NCBI RefSeq assembly: GCF_000191045.1
Contig: NC_015185.1
Coordinates: forward strand, 998,501-1,062,500
Direction: 5' to 3'
From: Desulfurobacterium thermolithotrophum DSM 11699
GTDB lineage: Bacteria > Aquificota > Aquificia > Desulfurobacteriales > Desulfurobacteriaceae
DNA: 64,000 nucleotides
Below, one piece after another: positions 18,417 to 26,606 of the stretch (positions are counted from its first letter, which is position 1; every line of letters begins with the position of its first letter). The position numbers and the translations under genes are program-made. The notes below the pieces were generated by a model, which saw only the letters and a program-made list of their open reading frames with translations, was not told the origin of the DNA and ran no database searches.

Positions 18417-19515
18417 TCAACCCCCAACACAGAGGTTGCATTTATTTTCAACAAAATCCATAAATTGCCTTCTCTCTCTCAAAACTGCGAACATTACTTT
18501 AACCAATTTCCTCGCCGCAGCTATCAGCGCTTTCTTCTTCTCTAAACCTTTCTTAACTAACCCTTCGTAAAATCTTTTAACTGAATTGTCTAACTTGCTG
18601 TTCAATAACGCTCTCGTAGCCTGGATAATCTTGTTCCTCGTTCTGCTGTCCCCTTTCTTTGTTATCCTTCCATTTCTAACTTCGTCTCCACTGCTATTAA
18701 CACGAGGAACAAGTCCAAAATAAGCCGCTACCTTGTCTCCGTTTTCAAACCTCTCTTCGTTACATACGGCAGATATAAAGGCTATAGCTACTATATCTCC
18801 TACTCCAGGTATGCTTTTAGAAGTTCTACTTTCCCTTAAGCTCCTCATCTTCTCCTATAAAACTCTTGATATCTTCTTCTGTCTCTCTTATCTTATCTGT
18901 TAAGTATTCTATTGTTTCTATTTGCCTCCATATCGTTTCTCGTAATGACGGAGGCACTTTCTTCTTCGTTTCTTCCTTTATCCTTTCCATCCCTTTCTTC
19001 GTGGTGAGTTCTCTCTTGTTTGTCTTTATCCCATATTCAAGCAATAGGCTATGAAGTCTGTTAATTACCCCTTTTCTCATATCTACAAAGCTATCTCTCT
19101 CTTTCATCTTTATCCTTAGCTCTTTTTCTTTTCTCGTCGGGACGTAAACTGTCGGAAGTAAGCCCATTTCATAGTAAATGGCTATCGTTTCTGCATCTAT
19201 CCTGTCGTTTTTAGCACTGTTAACACCTTTTAGAATGTTCTTAAATTTGTTAGTGTTAACGTAAGTTATTTCATCAACGCAGTTCCTTATCTCCTCCGTA
19301 AAAAATGTTACTCCTGTTAAGGTTTCTACCGCAACTTTTACTGAATATCCTTTTTTCCTAAAAGTTGTTAGGTGATTTTTAAATTTCTCTAACTCTTCTG
19401 CTTCGTACTTCTTGGTATTAAGTATCCCTGTCAGACAATCTAAATAAGCTGCTGTAAAGCTGTTTTTGTGGTAGTCCACTCCGACATACAGTGTTTTCTC
19501 TACCTTCTCCTTCAT
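18417..19515 (-). pseudogene. IS110-family DEDD recombinase, broken by a frameshift
   Basis: IS110 recombinases join a RuvC-like DEDD domain to a C-terminal Tnp domain with a catalytic Ser and use a bridge RNA. The N-terminal frame runs from the ATG at 19515 (RBS GGGGGT) to a stop at 18826. It has YVGVDYHKNSF, AVETLTG and SAKNDRIDAETIAIYYE. The C-terminal part is in another frame, 18417-18848, with KSIPGVGDIVAIAFIS, VAAYFGLVPRVNSSGD and ITKKGDSRTRNKIIQATRAL. The two meet near 18815-18830. Restoring one A in each of two A runs would give an uninterrupted ELKGKVELLKSIPGVG, so a net loss of two bases is the simplest explanation. An assembly error or programmed shift is possible. Confidence 0.8.
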
Positions 19516-19524
19516 CTCTACCCC

Positions 19525-19700
19525 CTGATATGTTTTGTGTTTTGCAACCTCTGCTTCGGAACTATTCCCATACTCCAATACGGCGCTTCCCGCCACTATA
19601 ATTAGCCGGCAGGAGGCATCGGCTAATCTCCACGCACGGGGCTTATTCCCCAGGGAAAAATCCAGCCTCCTGCCTTTAAAGGTTGCCTCTTTACTATAGT
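19525..19700 (-). ncRNA. Candidate bridge RNA region of the IS110-like element
   Basis: The roughly 200 bases before the recombinase start are highly structured. ATTAGCCG (19601-19608) pairs with CGGCTAAT (19620-19627). GGCAGGAGGC (19608-19617), in the loop of that hairpin, pairs perfectly with GCCTCCTGCC (19665-19674). GGGG (638-641) pairs with CCCC (648-651) as a small hairpin. IS110 elements encode a bridge RNA in exactly this position. The strand and borders are inferred from the family. An open frame through this stretch looks accidental. Confidence 0.5.
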
Positions 19701-19739
19701 CCCGAATTTCAGGGGGTGACATCTTTTATATCATCTCCA

Positions 19740-21053
19740 TTAAAAGCTTTTGTTTACAAATATTCCAAAGTTTTCCTCTCTTTTCTCTCCCACTTCTTTT
19801 AGCCTTACCTTTACAATTTCTCCAGGTTTTAATTTATCTTTAACTATCATTCGTATGTAGTTTCCACTCAGTACAACCGAATCTCCATCTTCAAGATTAG
19901 AAAGAACAAGGGATTCAAGTTCTTTATCTAAAAATTTCTTTCTATAGTTTAAGCTCTTTTCTTTTCCTATTTCTCTTAATATTGCAGCTCTTTCTTTTTT
20001 CTCAAGGGATGAAACAGAATCTTTCATCTTGTACGCTACAGTTCCTTTTCTTGGAGAGTAAGGAAATACATGAATATATCCAAATGGGAACTCTTTTATA
20101 AACTTTTTAGTTTCTTCAAAATCTTCTTCTGTTTCACCTGGAAAACCCACCATAACATCTGTTCCTATGCAAATATCAGGATTTTTGGAAAGTATTCTTT
20201 CAACGATAGTTTTATAATCTCTTTTAGTATATCTTCTTTTCATTAGGTTCAAAATCCTATCGCTTCCACTTTGAAGTGGTATATGAAGATGAGGAGCAAT
20301 CTTAGGAGAAGACGTAACAACTTCTATAAGCTCATCAGAAAACTCAATAGGTTCTACGGAACTGATCCTTAGCCTGTAAAGTCCAGGAATTTTAACTATT
20401 TTTTCTATTAGCTTAGCAAGACTTAAGCTTTCTTCAAGGTCTAAACCATAACCTCCTAAGTGAGTTCCAGTCAATACTATTTCCTTGTAACCTGAATTAA
20501 TAAGCTCCTTTACCTGCTCTAAAACTTTTTCAGGTTTTTCACTGAGCATTTTTCCTCTTGCTTTTGGAATAATACAGTAGGAACAAAAAAGTTCGCATCC
20601 TTGCTGGATTTTTAAGAAAGCTCTTGTCTTTCCCTCGTAGTGTCTAATTGTCAGAGGATAAAACTGATTTTCTTTCCAAATACCCCTTAGATATAGTCTT
20701 GGAAGTTTCCCTTCAATCCTTTTTTCAACTATATCAACGATTTGAAATTTTTCAACATTTCCAGTAATAAAATCTACTTCCTCTAATTTTTCTACTTTTT
20801 CAGGATAAACTTCTGAGTAACAACCAGTAGCAACGACTAGAGCTTTAGGATTTCTACTTTTAGCTTTTCTTAGTGCCTTTCTACTCTTTGAATCTGCAAC
20901 AGATGTAACTGTACAAGTATTAACAATATATATGTCTGCTTCTTCGGAAAAATCAACAATCTTATATCCACGTTTTTTAAACTGCTCTTCCATATAAGCA
21001 GTTTCGTGAAAGTTCATTTTACATCCAAGAGTGTAAAAGGCTACTCTTTTCAT
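19740..21053 (-). CDS. mtaB: tRNA (t6A37) methylthiotransferase MtaB
   Basis: MtaB is a radical SAM enzyme that adds a methylthio group to t6A37 of tRNAs. The protein is 437 residues from the ATG at 21053, which has GGAAGG upstream. The longer frame to 21095 lacks such a site. The N-terminal MTTase domain opens VAFYTLGCKMNFHETAYME. The radical SAM cluster is CELFCSYCIIPKARG, and a TRAM-like domain closes the protein. MtaB-type features such as LGCKMNFHE separate it from the MiaB encoded at 52236. The original downstream neighbour was probably hslO, now parted by two mobile elements. Confidence 0.9.
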   Translation of the reverse strand: MKRVAFYTLGCKMNFHETAYMEEQFKKRGYKIVDFSEEADIYIVNTCTVTSVADSKSRKALRKAKSRNPKALVVATGCYSEVYPEKVEKLEEVDFITGNVEKFQIVDIVEKRIEGKLPRLYLRGIWKENQFYPLTIRHYEGKTRAFLKIQQGCELFCSYCIIPKARGKMLSEKPEKVLEQVKELINSGYKEIVLTGTHLGGYGLDLEESLSLAKLIEKIVKIPGLYRLRISSVEPIEFSDELIEVVTSSPKIAPHLHIPLQSGSDRILNLMKRRYTKRDYKTIVERILSKNPDICIGTDVMVGFPGETEEDFEETKKFIKEFPFGYIHVFPYSPRKGTVAYKMKDSVSSLEKKERAAILREIGKEKSLNYRKKFLDKELESLVLSNLEDGDSVVLSGNYIRMIVKDKLKPGEIVKVRLKEVGEKREENFGIFVNKSF

Positions 21054-21105
21054 AGACCTTCCTTTTTTAAAAAAGATTCTTAAATAGAGTATCATTTAAT
21101 TTAAT

Positions 21106-22008
21106 CTACATAAATTGAAAAAGGAGCTCTTTACCTATTTTTCTTAGTTCTTTAATTCCTACAGGTTCTTTTTCCCTTTCAGAAATTATAATTACCTTTT
21201 TTTTAGGAAAGGCTTTTTCTACTTCATCTAAGCTCTTACCACGAAATCTATTAAAAACAATTAATTTTACTTCTATTCCTGAAGCTTCTAATTCTTTAAC
21301 TGTTCTTTCTGCTATCTTGATGGGAAGGACTGCGGGATTAGTAACAATTCCAAAGAGCGTTTCCTTAAGATTAAAAAGCTTTTTTCTTAAAGTTTCAAAC
21401 TGAGTTTTTCTTCTTTTTAAGATAGACAAAACAGGATCTTCAGAGTAAACATCTGTCAATTTTCTTTTATCTTTTAAATCTGAATATAGCTCATACTTAA
21501 GAGCTTCCTGTCTAAGTTTTATTATCTGATCTAACCATTTGTCTAAGAGTAGGGGCAAAGAAAGAAGTCTTAAGGTATATCCAGATGGAGCTGTATCAAA
21601 GACTATTTTGTCGTAAGACATTTCATTTTCAGAAATTATTTTGTAGATAACATCTAATATTGCTAATTCAAAGGCTCCAGGAGAATAAAATGCTAAATCT
21701 ATTTGAGCTTTTACTTCCTCTAAGATTACAGGACTAACGATTTTCTCAGCCTCTTTTTTTACTCTTTTAAGATAATCTTTCATTTCTTTCTCTACATCAA
21801 TTTCAACTGCAAATAAATTTGAAGAAACTTGGTTAATTTTCCCTCCTACATCTTTTTCAAGAACAAAAGAAAGAGAATGAGCAGGATCAAGAGAAACAAG
21901 AAGAGTTTTAAATCCCTTTTCAGAAAAAGATAAAGCAACAGAAGAAGAAATTGTTGTTTTTCCTACTCCACCTTTTCCTGAAAAGAAGAAAAACTTTTTA
22001 CTTAACAC
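21106..22008 (-). CDS. ArsA/Get3-like ATPase linked to CstA
   Basis: The 300 residues form a deviant-Walker-A P-loop ATPase of the ArsA/Get3/MinD group. The P-loop is FFSGKGGVGKTTISSSVA (about residues 8-25), a switch region FDTAPSGYTLRLLSLP follows, and VSLDPAHSLSFVLEK is the ArsA-type signature. No arsenic genes are nearby. The gene starts with a GTG directly after the stop of the 90-residue gene upstream, which itself overlaps cstA. In other bacteria such ATPases occur beside CstA with a small cory-CC-star protein. The three are probably one functional unit, though the ATPase's role there is unknown. Confidence 0.82.
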   Translation of the reverse strand: MLSKKFFFFSGKGGVGKTTISSSVALSFSEKGFKTLLVSLDPAHSLSFVLEKDVGGKINQVSSNLFAVEIDVEKEMKDYLKRVKKEAEKIVSPVILEEVKAQIDLAFYSPGAFELAILDVIYKIISENEMSYDKIVFDTAPSGYTLRLLSLPLLLDKWLDQIIKLRQEALKYELYSDLKDKRKLTDVYSEDPVLSILKRRKTQFETLRKKLFNLKETLFGIVTNPAVLPIKIAERTVKELEASGIEVKLIVFNRFRGKSLDEVEKAFPKKKVIIISEREKEPVGIKELRKIGKELLFQFM

Positions 22009-22281
22009 TTAAGGTTCTCCTATTTCTCCAATAGCGCTACTTATAATACTCTTTTTTTCGGCCATCCTTCTATTCCAGCCTTTCAAATCTTTTGCAATGT
22101 AAGGAAGTATTTCTATTGTGTAGTAATACATTGGATTTGGTATTCCAAGTCTTTCGCTTAAAACTACTGTAAGTAAGTTATCATTAATATTTCTTGCTTT
22201 TACTTCAAGCTTATCTGTAGACGAATCTACAAAAGCTCCTTTAAAAAAAAGTTTGAATTTATCTAATAAATTTTTAAACAC
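22009..22281 (-). CDS. Cory-CC-star-like small protein between CstA and ATPase
   Basis: The 90 residues match, from memory, the pattern of the cory-CC-star family: an N-terminal basic-hydrophobic helix (FKNLLDKFKLFFKGAFV), then LSERLGIPNPMYYYTIEILP and KDLKGWNRRMAEKKS. The family is named for a C-terminal Cys-Cys-stop. Here the C-terminus is GEIGEP with no Cys at all. The gene overlaps cstA by eight bases and abuts the ATPase gene, the expected family context. The function is not known, and no enzyme motif is visible. Confidence 0.65.
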   Translation of the reverse strand: MFKNLLDKFKLFFKGAFVDSSTDKLEVKARNINDNLLTVVLSERLGIPNPMYYYTIEILPYIAKDLKGWNRRMAEKKSIISSAIGEIGEP

Positions 22282-23941
22282 CGTTTTCTCTCCTCAATTT
22301 TCTTAAAGACATTCCACCTTCGTAGAAAATCCAAAGGGCAAGGACAATTTGAATAAGAGCTGCAACTCCTATAACTGTAAACTTCCACTTTATAAAGAGC
22401 ATAGTTAAAGACCAAATTGTAATAGTTGTCATAAATATTGCTGGAATTCCTGGAACAAACCAGTATTTTTTTCTTCCTGTTTTTATAAGCCATATCATAA
22501 CTACAAAAAGTGCTAATGCTGCAATTAGTTGATTTGTAGCTCCAAAAACAGGCCAAAGGGCTTTCCAAACAGGAAGTACCTTGTGAGTTATAGGATCTTC
22601 ATACTTTGTAAAAACTAAAATTGCAGGAATTATAAGAGAAACAAGCGTTGCAATGTATCTATTTCTTATTCCTGTGAGCTCTGTAAAGACATATCTTGCA
22701 AGTCTTGTACCTGTATCTGTACTTGTTAAAACAAAAGAAGAAAGTGCTAACATTCCAAATGCCATTCCTATAGATTCTGGAATACCAAAAACGTTAAGAA
22801 ATTTACCTATTCCTTCACCGTAAATTGCAGCAACGTTCTTTTTAAGTATTTCAAATTCGGAGCTCGAGAGAACTATGACAAAAATAATGGACATTACAGC
22901 AACAATACCTTCAAGTAGCATTGCTCCGTAGCCAACTTTTACGGCATCTGTTTCTTTGTCAAGCTGCTTGGAAGTAGTTCCTGAACCAACAAGAGAATGA
23001 AAACCAGAAATTGAGCCACAGGCGATAACAACAAAAAGAAGCGGAACAAGTGGTCCAATGTCAGAGTTAAATCCCATGTATGCCGGAATGTTTACATCTA
23101 CTTTTCCGAAAGAGAGAATTATTCCTAATCCTGCGCCTAAAACTGCACCATAAAGTAAAAAACTTGACAAGTAATCTCTTGGTTGAAGAAGAATCCAGAC
23201 TGGAGTAATGGAAGCGATAGCTACATATAGAATCATGATAATATTCCAAGCCTCAGGTGATAGGTTAATAGGAAAAAGTTGACCTATATAAACTGCAAGA
23301 TACACAAGAACAACAAAAATAGCAGTTGTTATTCCAAGACTTTTTTTCTTATGGTACACGATAAATCCAAATATAACAGCTAAGAAAATATAAATAATTG
23401 CAGACGTTGCTACTCCCCCGCCAATAGGCATCATTTCAACAACTTTTCCACCTTCGATGATAGGAATCTTGGAGTTAAAAGTAATCTGAGCAACATTTAT
23501 AAAAACTGCAACAACATAAAGAAGAGCAAGCCAAATAAAAAGCTTAAATATTATTCCTGCTCTCTTAGTAAGATACATTCCACCAATTTCTGCTATTGAC
23601 TTTGCTTTATTTCTGATAGAGGCCACAAGAGAGCTCATATCATGAACACCACCTATAAAGACATTTCCTATAAGAACCCATAAGAAAGCTGGAAGCCAAC
23701 CCCACGACGATGCAGCAGTTATAGGACCAACAATAGGTCCAGCACCAGCAATTGAGGAAAAGTGATGTCCTAATAGAACAGGAGCTGGAGCAGGAACGTA
23801 ATCAACACCATCTTTCATAGTGTGAGCAGGAGTTTTATTCTTATCATCGAGTTTAAAAACTTTTTTACTTAAAAACTTTCCATATGTAAAATAAGCAATA
23901 ATAAATATGCTTATAGACAATAAGAAAAGGAAAGTTACCAT
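22274..23941 (-). CDS. cstA: Carbon starvation protein CstA, transporter
   Basis: CstA-family proteins are inner-membrane importers of peptides and, in some bacteria, pyruvate. The protein is about 555 residues from the ATG at 23941, with GGAGGA upstream; an upstream TTG at 23956 lies before that site and is less likely. It has many membrane spans and the family stretches PAPVLLGHHFSSIAGAGPI, GGVHDMSSLVASIRN and FHSLVGSGTTSKQL. The C-terminus ends in a short basic tail. It heads the cstA / small protein / ATPase run. A tnpB-only element lies about 110 bases upstream and points the same way. Confidence 0.93.
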   Translation of the reverse strand: MVTFLFLLSISIFIIAYFTYGKFLSKKVFKLDDKNKTPAHTMKDGVDYVPAPAPVLLGHHFSSIAGAGPIVGPITAASSWGWLPAFLWVLIGNVFIGGVHDMSSLVASIRNKAKSIAEIGGMYLTKRAGIIFKLFIWLALLYVVAVFINVAQITFNSKIPIIEGGKVVEMMPIGGGVATSAIIYIFLAVIFGFIVYHKKKSLGITTAIFVVLVYLAVYIGQLFPINLSPEAWNIIMILYVAIASITPVWILLQPRDYLSSFLLYGAVLGAGLGIILSFGKVDVNIPAYMGFNSDIGPLVPLLFVVIACGSISGFHSLVGSGTTSKQLDKETDAVKVGYGAMLLEGIVAVMSIIFVIVLSSSEFEILKKNVAAIYGEGIGKFLNVFGIPESIGMAFGMLALSSFVLTSTDTGTRLARYVFTELTGIRNRYIATLVSLIIPAILVFTKYEDPITHKVLPVWKALWPVFGATNQLIAALALFVVMIWLIKTGRKKYWFVPGIPAIFMTTITIWSLTMLFIKWKFTVIGVAALIQIVLALWIFYEGGMSLRKLRRENGV

Positions 23942-24052
23942 CTTCTTCCTCCGCAAAGAAAAGTGTCATGCCCAATTATAATGGAAAGCTTTTAGAATAC
24001 CTTAATTATTGATTTTGTTTAGTTATAATTTAATTTCTATTTGATGATTAGA

Positions 24053-24160
24053 GTGACATCCTCCCACCACTAAAGTGGTGGGCTTCCTGCTTCATCGTGG
24101 GACAGTTCCCCACTCCACAGGCTTAACTTCCCCGCTGTCCACGGGTAGGGTTTTTAGGAG
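24053..24160 (-). ncRNA. Candidate omega (reRNA) guide RNA of the second TnpB element
   Basis: The tnpB 3' end is followed by GAAGCCCACCACTTTAGTGG and GGGAGGATGTCAC, a shape typical of the 3' scaffold of these guide RNAs. The guide would be read from the DNA just beyond 24053 on the minus strand (TCTAATCATCAAAT). The 5' border is not visible. Confidence 0.45.
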
Positions 24161-25357
24161 TTTTCCTTCTCCTATTCTTTCAACTACTTTCACCATCCAT
24201 AACAGTTGCTCAATCGCTGTCTTCAAAATGTTCCTTGCTGAATTAACATCCCTGTCTATCTCTCTACCGCAACTTTCACATTTAAACGTTCTCTCTGACA
24301 GCAAAATCTCCTGTCTGTGTCCACAGAATGAACAGGTTTGAGTGGTAGCTTCATATCTATCTACAAATAACACAGGAATAAGAGTCGCAAGATTTCTTAA
24401 CCTTGCAGTTATTCCTCCTATCCCTGTGTTCTGTATCTGCTTTCCAAATAACCCATCCTTCCAGCTTTTTATTGAATCATCTTGTATCGCTATCAAAGAA
24501 AACCTTTTGAGATAACTGATGACTTTATTATGTATGTCTTTCCTCTTGTTGCTGATATATTCCCATTCCCTTTTTATGAGATGGTTTATCTTTTGATAAT
24601 TCTTACTTCCTTTCTCTTTTTTAGAAAGTGTCTTTTGTAGTCTTTTTAGTCTTTTAGTTTCAGGTATATACCAGTTGAATTTTTCTCCATTTGATAGCGT
24701 TAGTTGATGTTTTACTCCTAAGTCTATTCCCACAGGTTGAGGTATCCTCTTTTCTTCAATTTCCTTCAATACTTCTTCTTTAGGTAGATAACAGACCACA
24801 TGCAGATAGAACCCCGATGGTCTCTTGATAAGATACCCTTTTGTTATCTCCGCATTTTCAGGTATCTGATGAAGTCCTAAGACTCTGAATTTCTTCTTTA
24901 TTCCCTGTATCTTTACTCTGTTTCTGTCTCCCGAAATCTTGTAGGTTACTCCATACTGTTTGAGGGGGATTGTTCTAACTTCTGATTTAAATTTGAGTTT
25001 ACCTACTTTGTTTCCATTCTCTTTGGACTTTTTTAAACTCCTTAGGTCATCTTTTATTTGGTCTATTATTTCCTGTTTCATTTGAGAAGAGAGGGTTTTA
25101 ATTTCTCTTTTTTCAAAACCATCAGGAATTTTGATTTCTACTTCTTTATATTTGTAGTCCTTTGTTCTATTTTCAATGTCTGCTACTATAAAGTTACGCA
25201 ACCATTTAGCTTCCAAAAAGAGTCTATCAAGCTTTTCAATGCCCTTTTTTGATAGGTTCTGAAGTTTTAGCTGATAGACTCTGCATACCTGATTTTCTCT
25301 TCTTTCTCTTGTTTCCTTAAGAGTCTTTTTTATTTTCTCTGCTTTTGCTGTTTTCAT
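24092..25357 (-). CDS. tnpB: TnpB-family protein with Gln at the usual RuvC-II Glu position
   Basis: The 421 residues show TnpB architecture: RuvC-I Asp in VGIDLGVKHQLTLSNG, a zinc finger (CSFCGHRQE to FKCESCGRE) and RuvC-III Asp in IDRDVNSARNIL. The RuvC-II segment reads LIAIQDDSIKSW, where most TnpBs have Glu at the Gln position. A TnpB branch with QDE/QDD here exists, and some TnpB and Fanzor proteins move the catalytic Glu elsewhere; the Glu of VDRYEATTQTCSF is a candidate. So the protein may be active through a rearranged site or be inactive. The gene lies between cstA and the flagellar genes and has no convincing ribosome-binding site. Confidence 0.85.
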   Translation of the reverse strand: MKTAKAEKIKKTLKETRERRENQVCRVYQLKLQNLSKKGIEKLDRLFLEAKWLRNFIVADIENRTKDYKYKEVEIKIPDGFEKREIKTLSSQMKQEIIDQIKDDLRSLKKSKENGNKVGKLKFKSEVRTIPLKQYGVTYKISGDRNRVKIQGIKKKFRVLGLHQIPENAEITKGYLIKRPSGFYLHVVCYLPKEEVLKEIEEKRIPQPVGIDLGVKHQLTLSNGEKFNWYIPETKRLKRLQKTLSKKEKGSKNYQKINHLIKREWEYISNKRKDIHNKVISYLKRFSLIAIQDDSIKSWKDGLFGKQIQNTGIGGITARLRNLATLIPVLFVDRYEATTQTCSFCGHRQEILLSERTFKCESCGREIDRDVNSARNILKTAIEQLLWMVKVVERIGEGKLLKTLPVDSGEVKPVEWGTVPR

Positions 25358-25485
25358 AGTTTATAATTAATTGTAGGAGATTTGGATTTCAACGGCTTAC
25401 GCCGTGCGATTTATCCCTGCTTTAAAAAGCAGGGCTTTCTCGCAAAGTTTTTCTGTAAAGCACTATTATAGATTGGGGGTAAAAA

Positions 25486-26178
25486 TTGTCCACACCGGAG
25501 TTTATTGAAAAGTTTCTAAGTTGGTTGCAAGACCTAAAGGAAGAAGGAAAAGCTATAGAAGTAGTTAGTTTTTATAATGAACTTCCAATAAGAACAAGAA
25601 TAAAAGTTCTTGATTTAGATAAAAAAAGAGGCGTTATTGAGTGGGATACAAATCCAAGACTTAATCTTGCAATAGGTGAATCAAAAAGATTTTTCTCTCG
25701 TTTTTTTGATAAGAACTATAAAGAAAACAGAATTGTCGGTTTAGATGTTCTCTACTTTAGTGAAAATTTTATAGAAACAACTTTTCCCAAGTTTGTTATC
25801 GAACCAAAACTTAATAGAGAATATCTAAGAGTTACTACCTCTGAAAAACTTCCAGTCATAGCCGAAGCTAAGGAAGAAAAGGAAAATAAGGAATACTTAA
25901 GTTTTAAGGTACTAGATATTTGTGAAGGAGGAATAGGAGCTCTTGTCAATAAAGGATTATTTAAAGTAGGAAACAAGTTAACCTTAAAGCTTATTTTTCC
26001 TAATAAAAAAGAAATCAATTTAGAGGGTGAAGTAGTAAATGTAAAAGATTTAGGAAAAGTAGACAAAGTAGGTATTAAATTTCTAAATCCTCCTAATAGA
26101 GTTCGTAATGTTCTTAATCGTTATGTTATGGACAGACAAAGAGAAATAATGAATAAAATACGTTTATTAGCAGATTAG
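25486..26178 (+). CDS. PilZ-domain protein (YcgR-like), flagellar cluster
   Basis: PilZ domains bind cyclic di-GMP. The 230 residues have an N-terminal YcgR-like domain (about 1-100) and a C-terminal PilZ domain. The RxxxR motif is seen in NREYLRV, and the second motif in LDICEGGIGALV, where the usual Ser is Cys. It is the first gene before flgN, flgK and flgL, so it probably adjusts motor output or motility in response to cyclic di-GMP. The start is a TTG at 25486 with GGGGGT nearby. The upstream promoter region is shortened by the neighbouring tnpB element. Confidence 0.8.
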   Translation: MSTPEFIEKFLSWLQDLKEEGKAIEVVSFYNELPIRTRIKVLDLDKKRGVIEWDTNPRLNLAIGESKRFFSRFFDKNYKENRIVGLDVLYFSENFIETTFPKFVIEPKLNREYLRVTTSEKLPVIAEAKEEKENKEYLSFKVLDICEGGIGALVNKGLFKVGNKLTLKLIFPNKKEINLEGEVVNVKDLGKVDKVGIKFLNPPNRVRNVLNRYVMDRQREIMNKIRLLAD

Positions 26179-26191
26179 TTAGGAGCTTGAA

Positions 26192-26542
26192 ATGGATGTT
26201 ATCAAAGTTTTAGAAAACTTTAAAAGTTTACTTATAAAAGAAAAAAGTCTCTTAATAAAGGGAGTTATAGACGAAGAAACCACAAATGAGCTTTCGCAAC
26301 TGGAAAAGAAAAAATTAGATATTTTGTCAGAACTATCACAGCTAGATGTAAAGGCTTTAAAACAATATAGTAGTTTACTTAGAGAAATTGAGCAACTCAA
26401 TAAAGAAATAGAAAGTTTAATCTTAAACAATCTCCACTTTATAGAATCCATTCTAAAGGAGATTTTTCCAGAAAGAGAAACTGTTTATGGAAGTGATGGT
26501 AAGAATTTAGGAGAGGTATCTATTTTTAACAGAAAAATTTAA
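26192..26542 (+). CDS. FlgN-like flagellar export chaperone
   Basis: The 116 residues are almost wholly helical and charged (KVLENFKSLLIKEKSLL, then LSELSQLDVKALKQYSSLL). The length, coiled-coil character and location just before flgK and flgL match FlgN, the chaperone that keeps the hook-junction proteins export-ready. Primary sequence is weakly conserved in this family, so the call depends mainly on context. Confidence 0.7.
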   Translation: MDVIKVLENFKSLLIKEKSLLIKGVIDEETTNELSQLEKKKLDILSELSQLDVKALKQYSSLLREIEQLNKEIESLILNNLHFIESILKEIFPERETVYGSDGKNLGEVSIFNRKI

Positions 26543-26606
26543 GAATTAAAAAACTTTTAAAAAGAAACGATAATGGAATAAGGATTAATTCTATTTGGGA
26601 GATAAT

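Larger units (their letters stand above)
18413..19723 (-). mobile_element. IS110-family element with inverted-repeat ends
   Basis: The ends read GATGTCAACCCCC (18413-18425) and GGGGGTGACATC (19712-19723), inverted copies differing by one extra base. Inside are a frameshifted DEDD-type recombinase gene on the minus strand and about 200 bases of structured non-coding DNA upstream of it. IS110 elements often lack true terminal repeats; subterminal repeats are typical of the IS1111 branch. The insertion lies between mtaB and hslO. Confidence 0.7.
24053..25445 (-). mobile_element. tnpB-only IS200/IS605-like element, second copy
   Basis: One TnpB gene is flanked by hairpin-bearing ends. The right end (low coordinates) has CCCACCACT/AGTGGTGGG with loop AA and, on the minus strand, ends GGAGGATGTCAC near 24053. 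The left end has ACGGC-TTAC-GCCGT (25392-25405) and a 9-bp stem CCCTGCTTT/AAAGCAGGG (25415-25434). No tnpA is present. The element lies between cstA and the flagellar cluster. The left border near 25445 is approximate. Confidence 0.7.

Noticed and set aside
19516-19722. N-terminal extension of the IS110 recombinase through the leader
   Set aside because: The residues are not family-like, and the DNA is better explained as structured RNA; the ATG at 19515 has its own ribosome-binding site.
24092-25357. Calling the second TnpB an established RNA-guided repressor
   Set aside because: Only one active-site residue differs and a moved Glu is possible; there is no evidence for a flagellar target.
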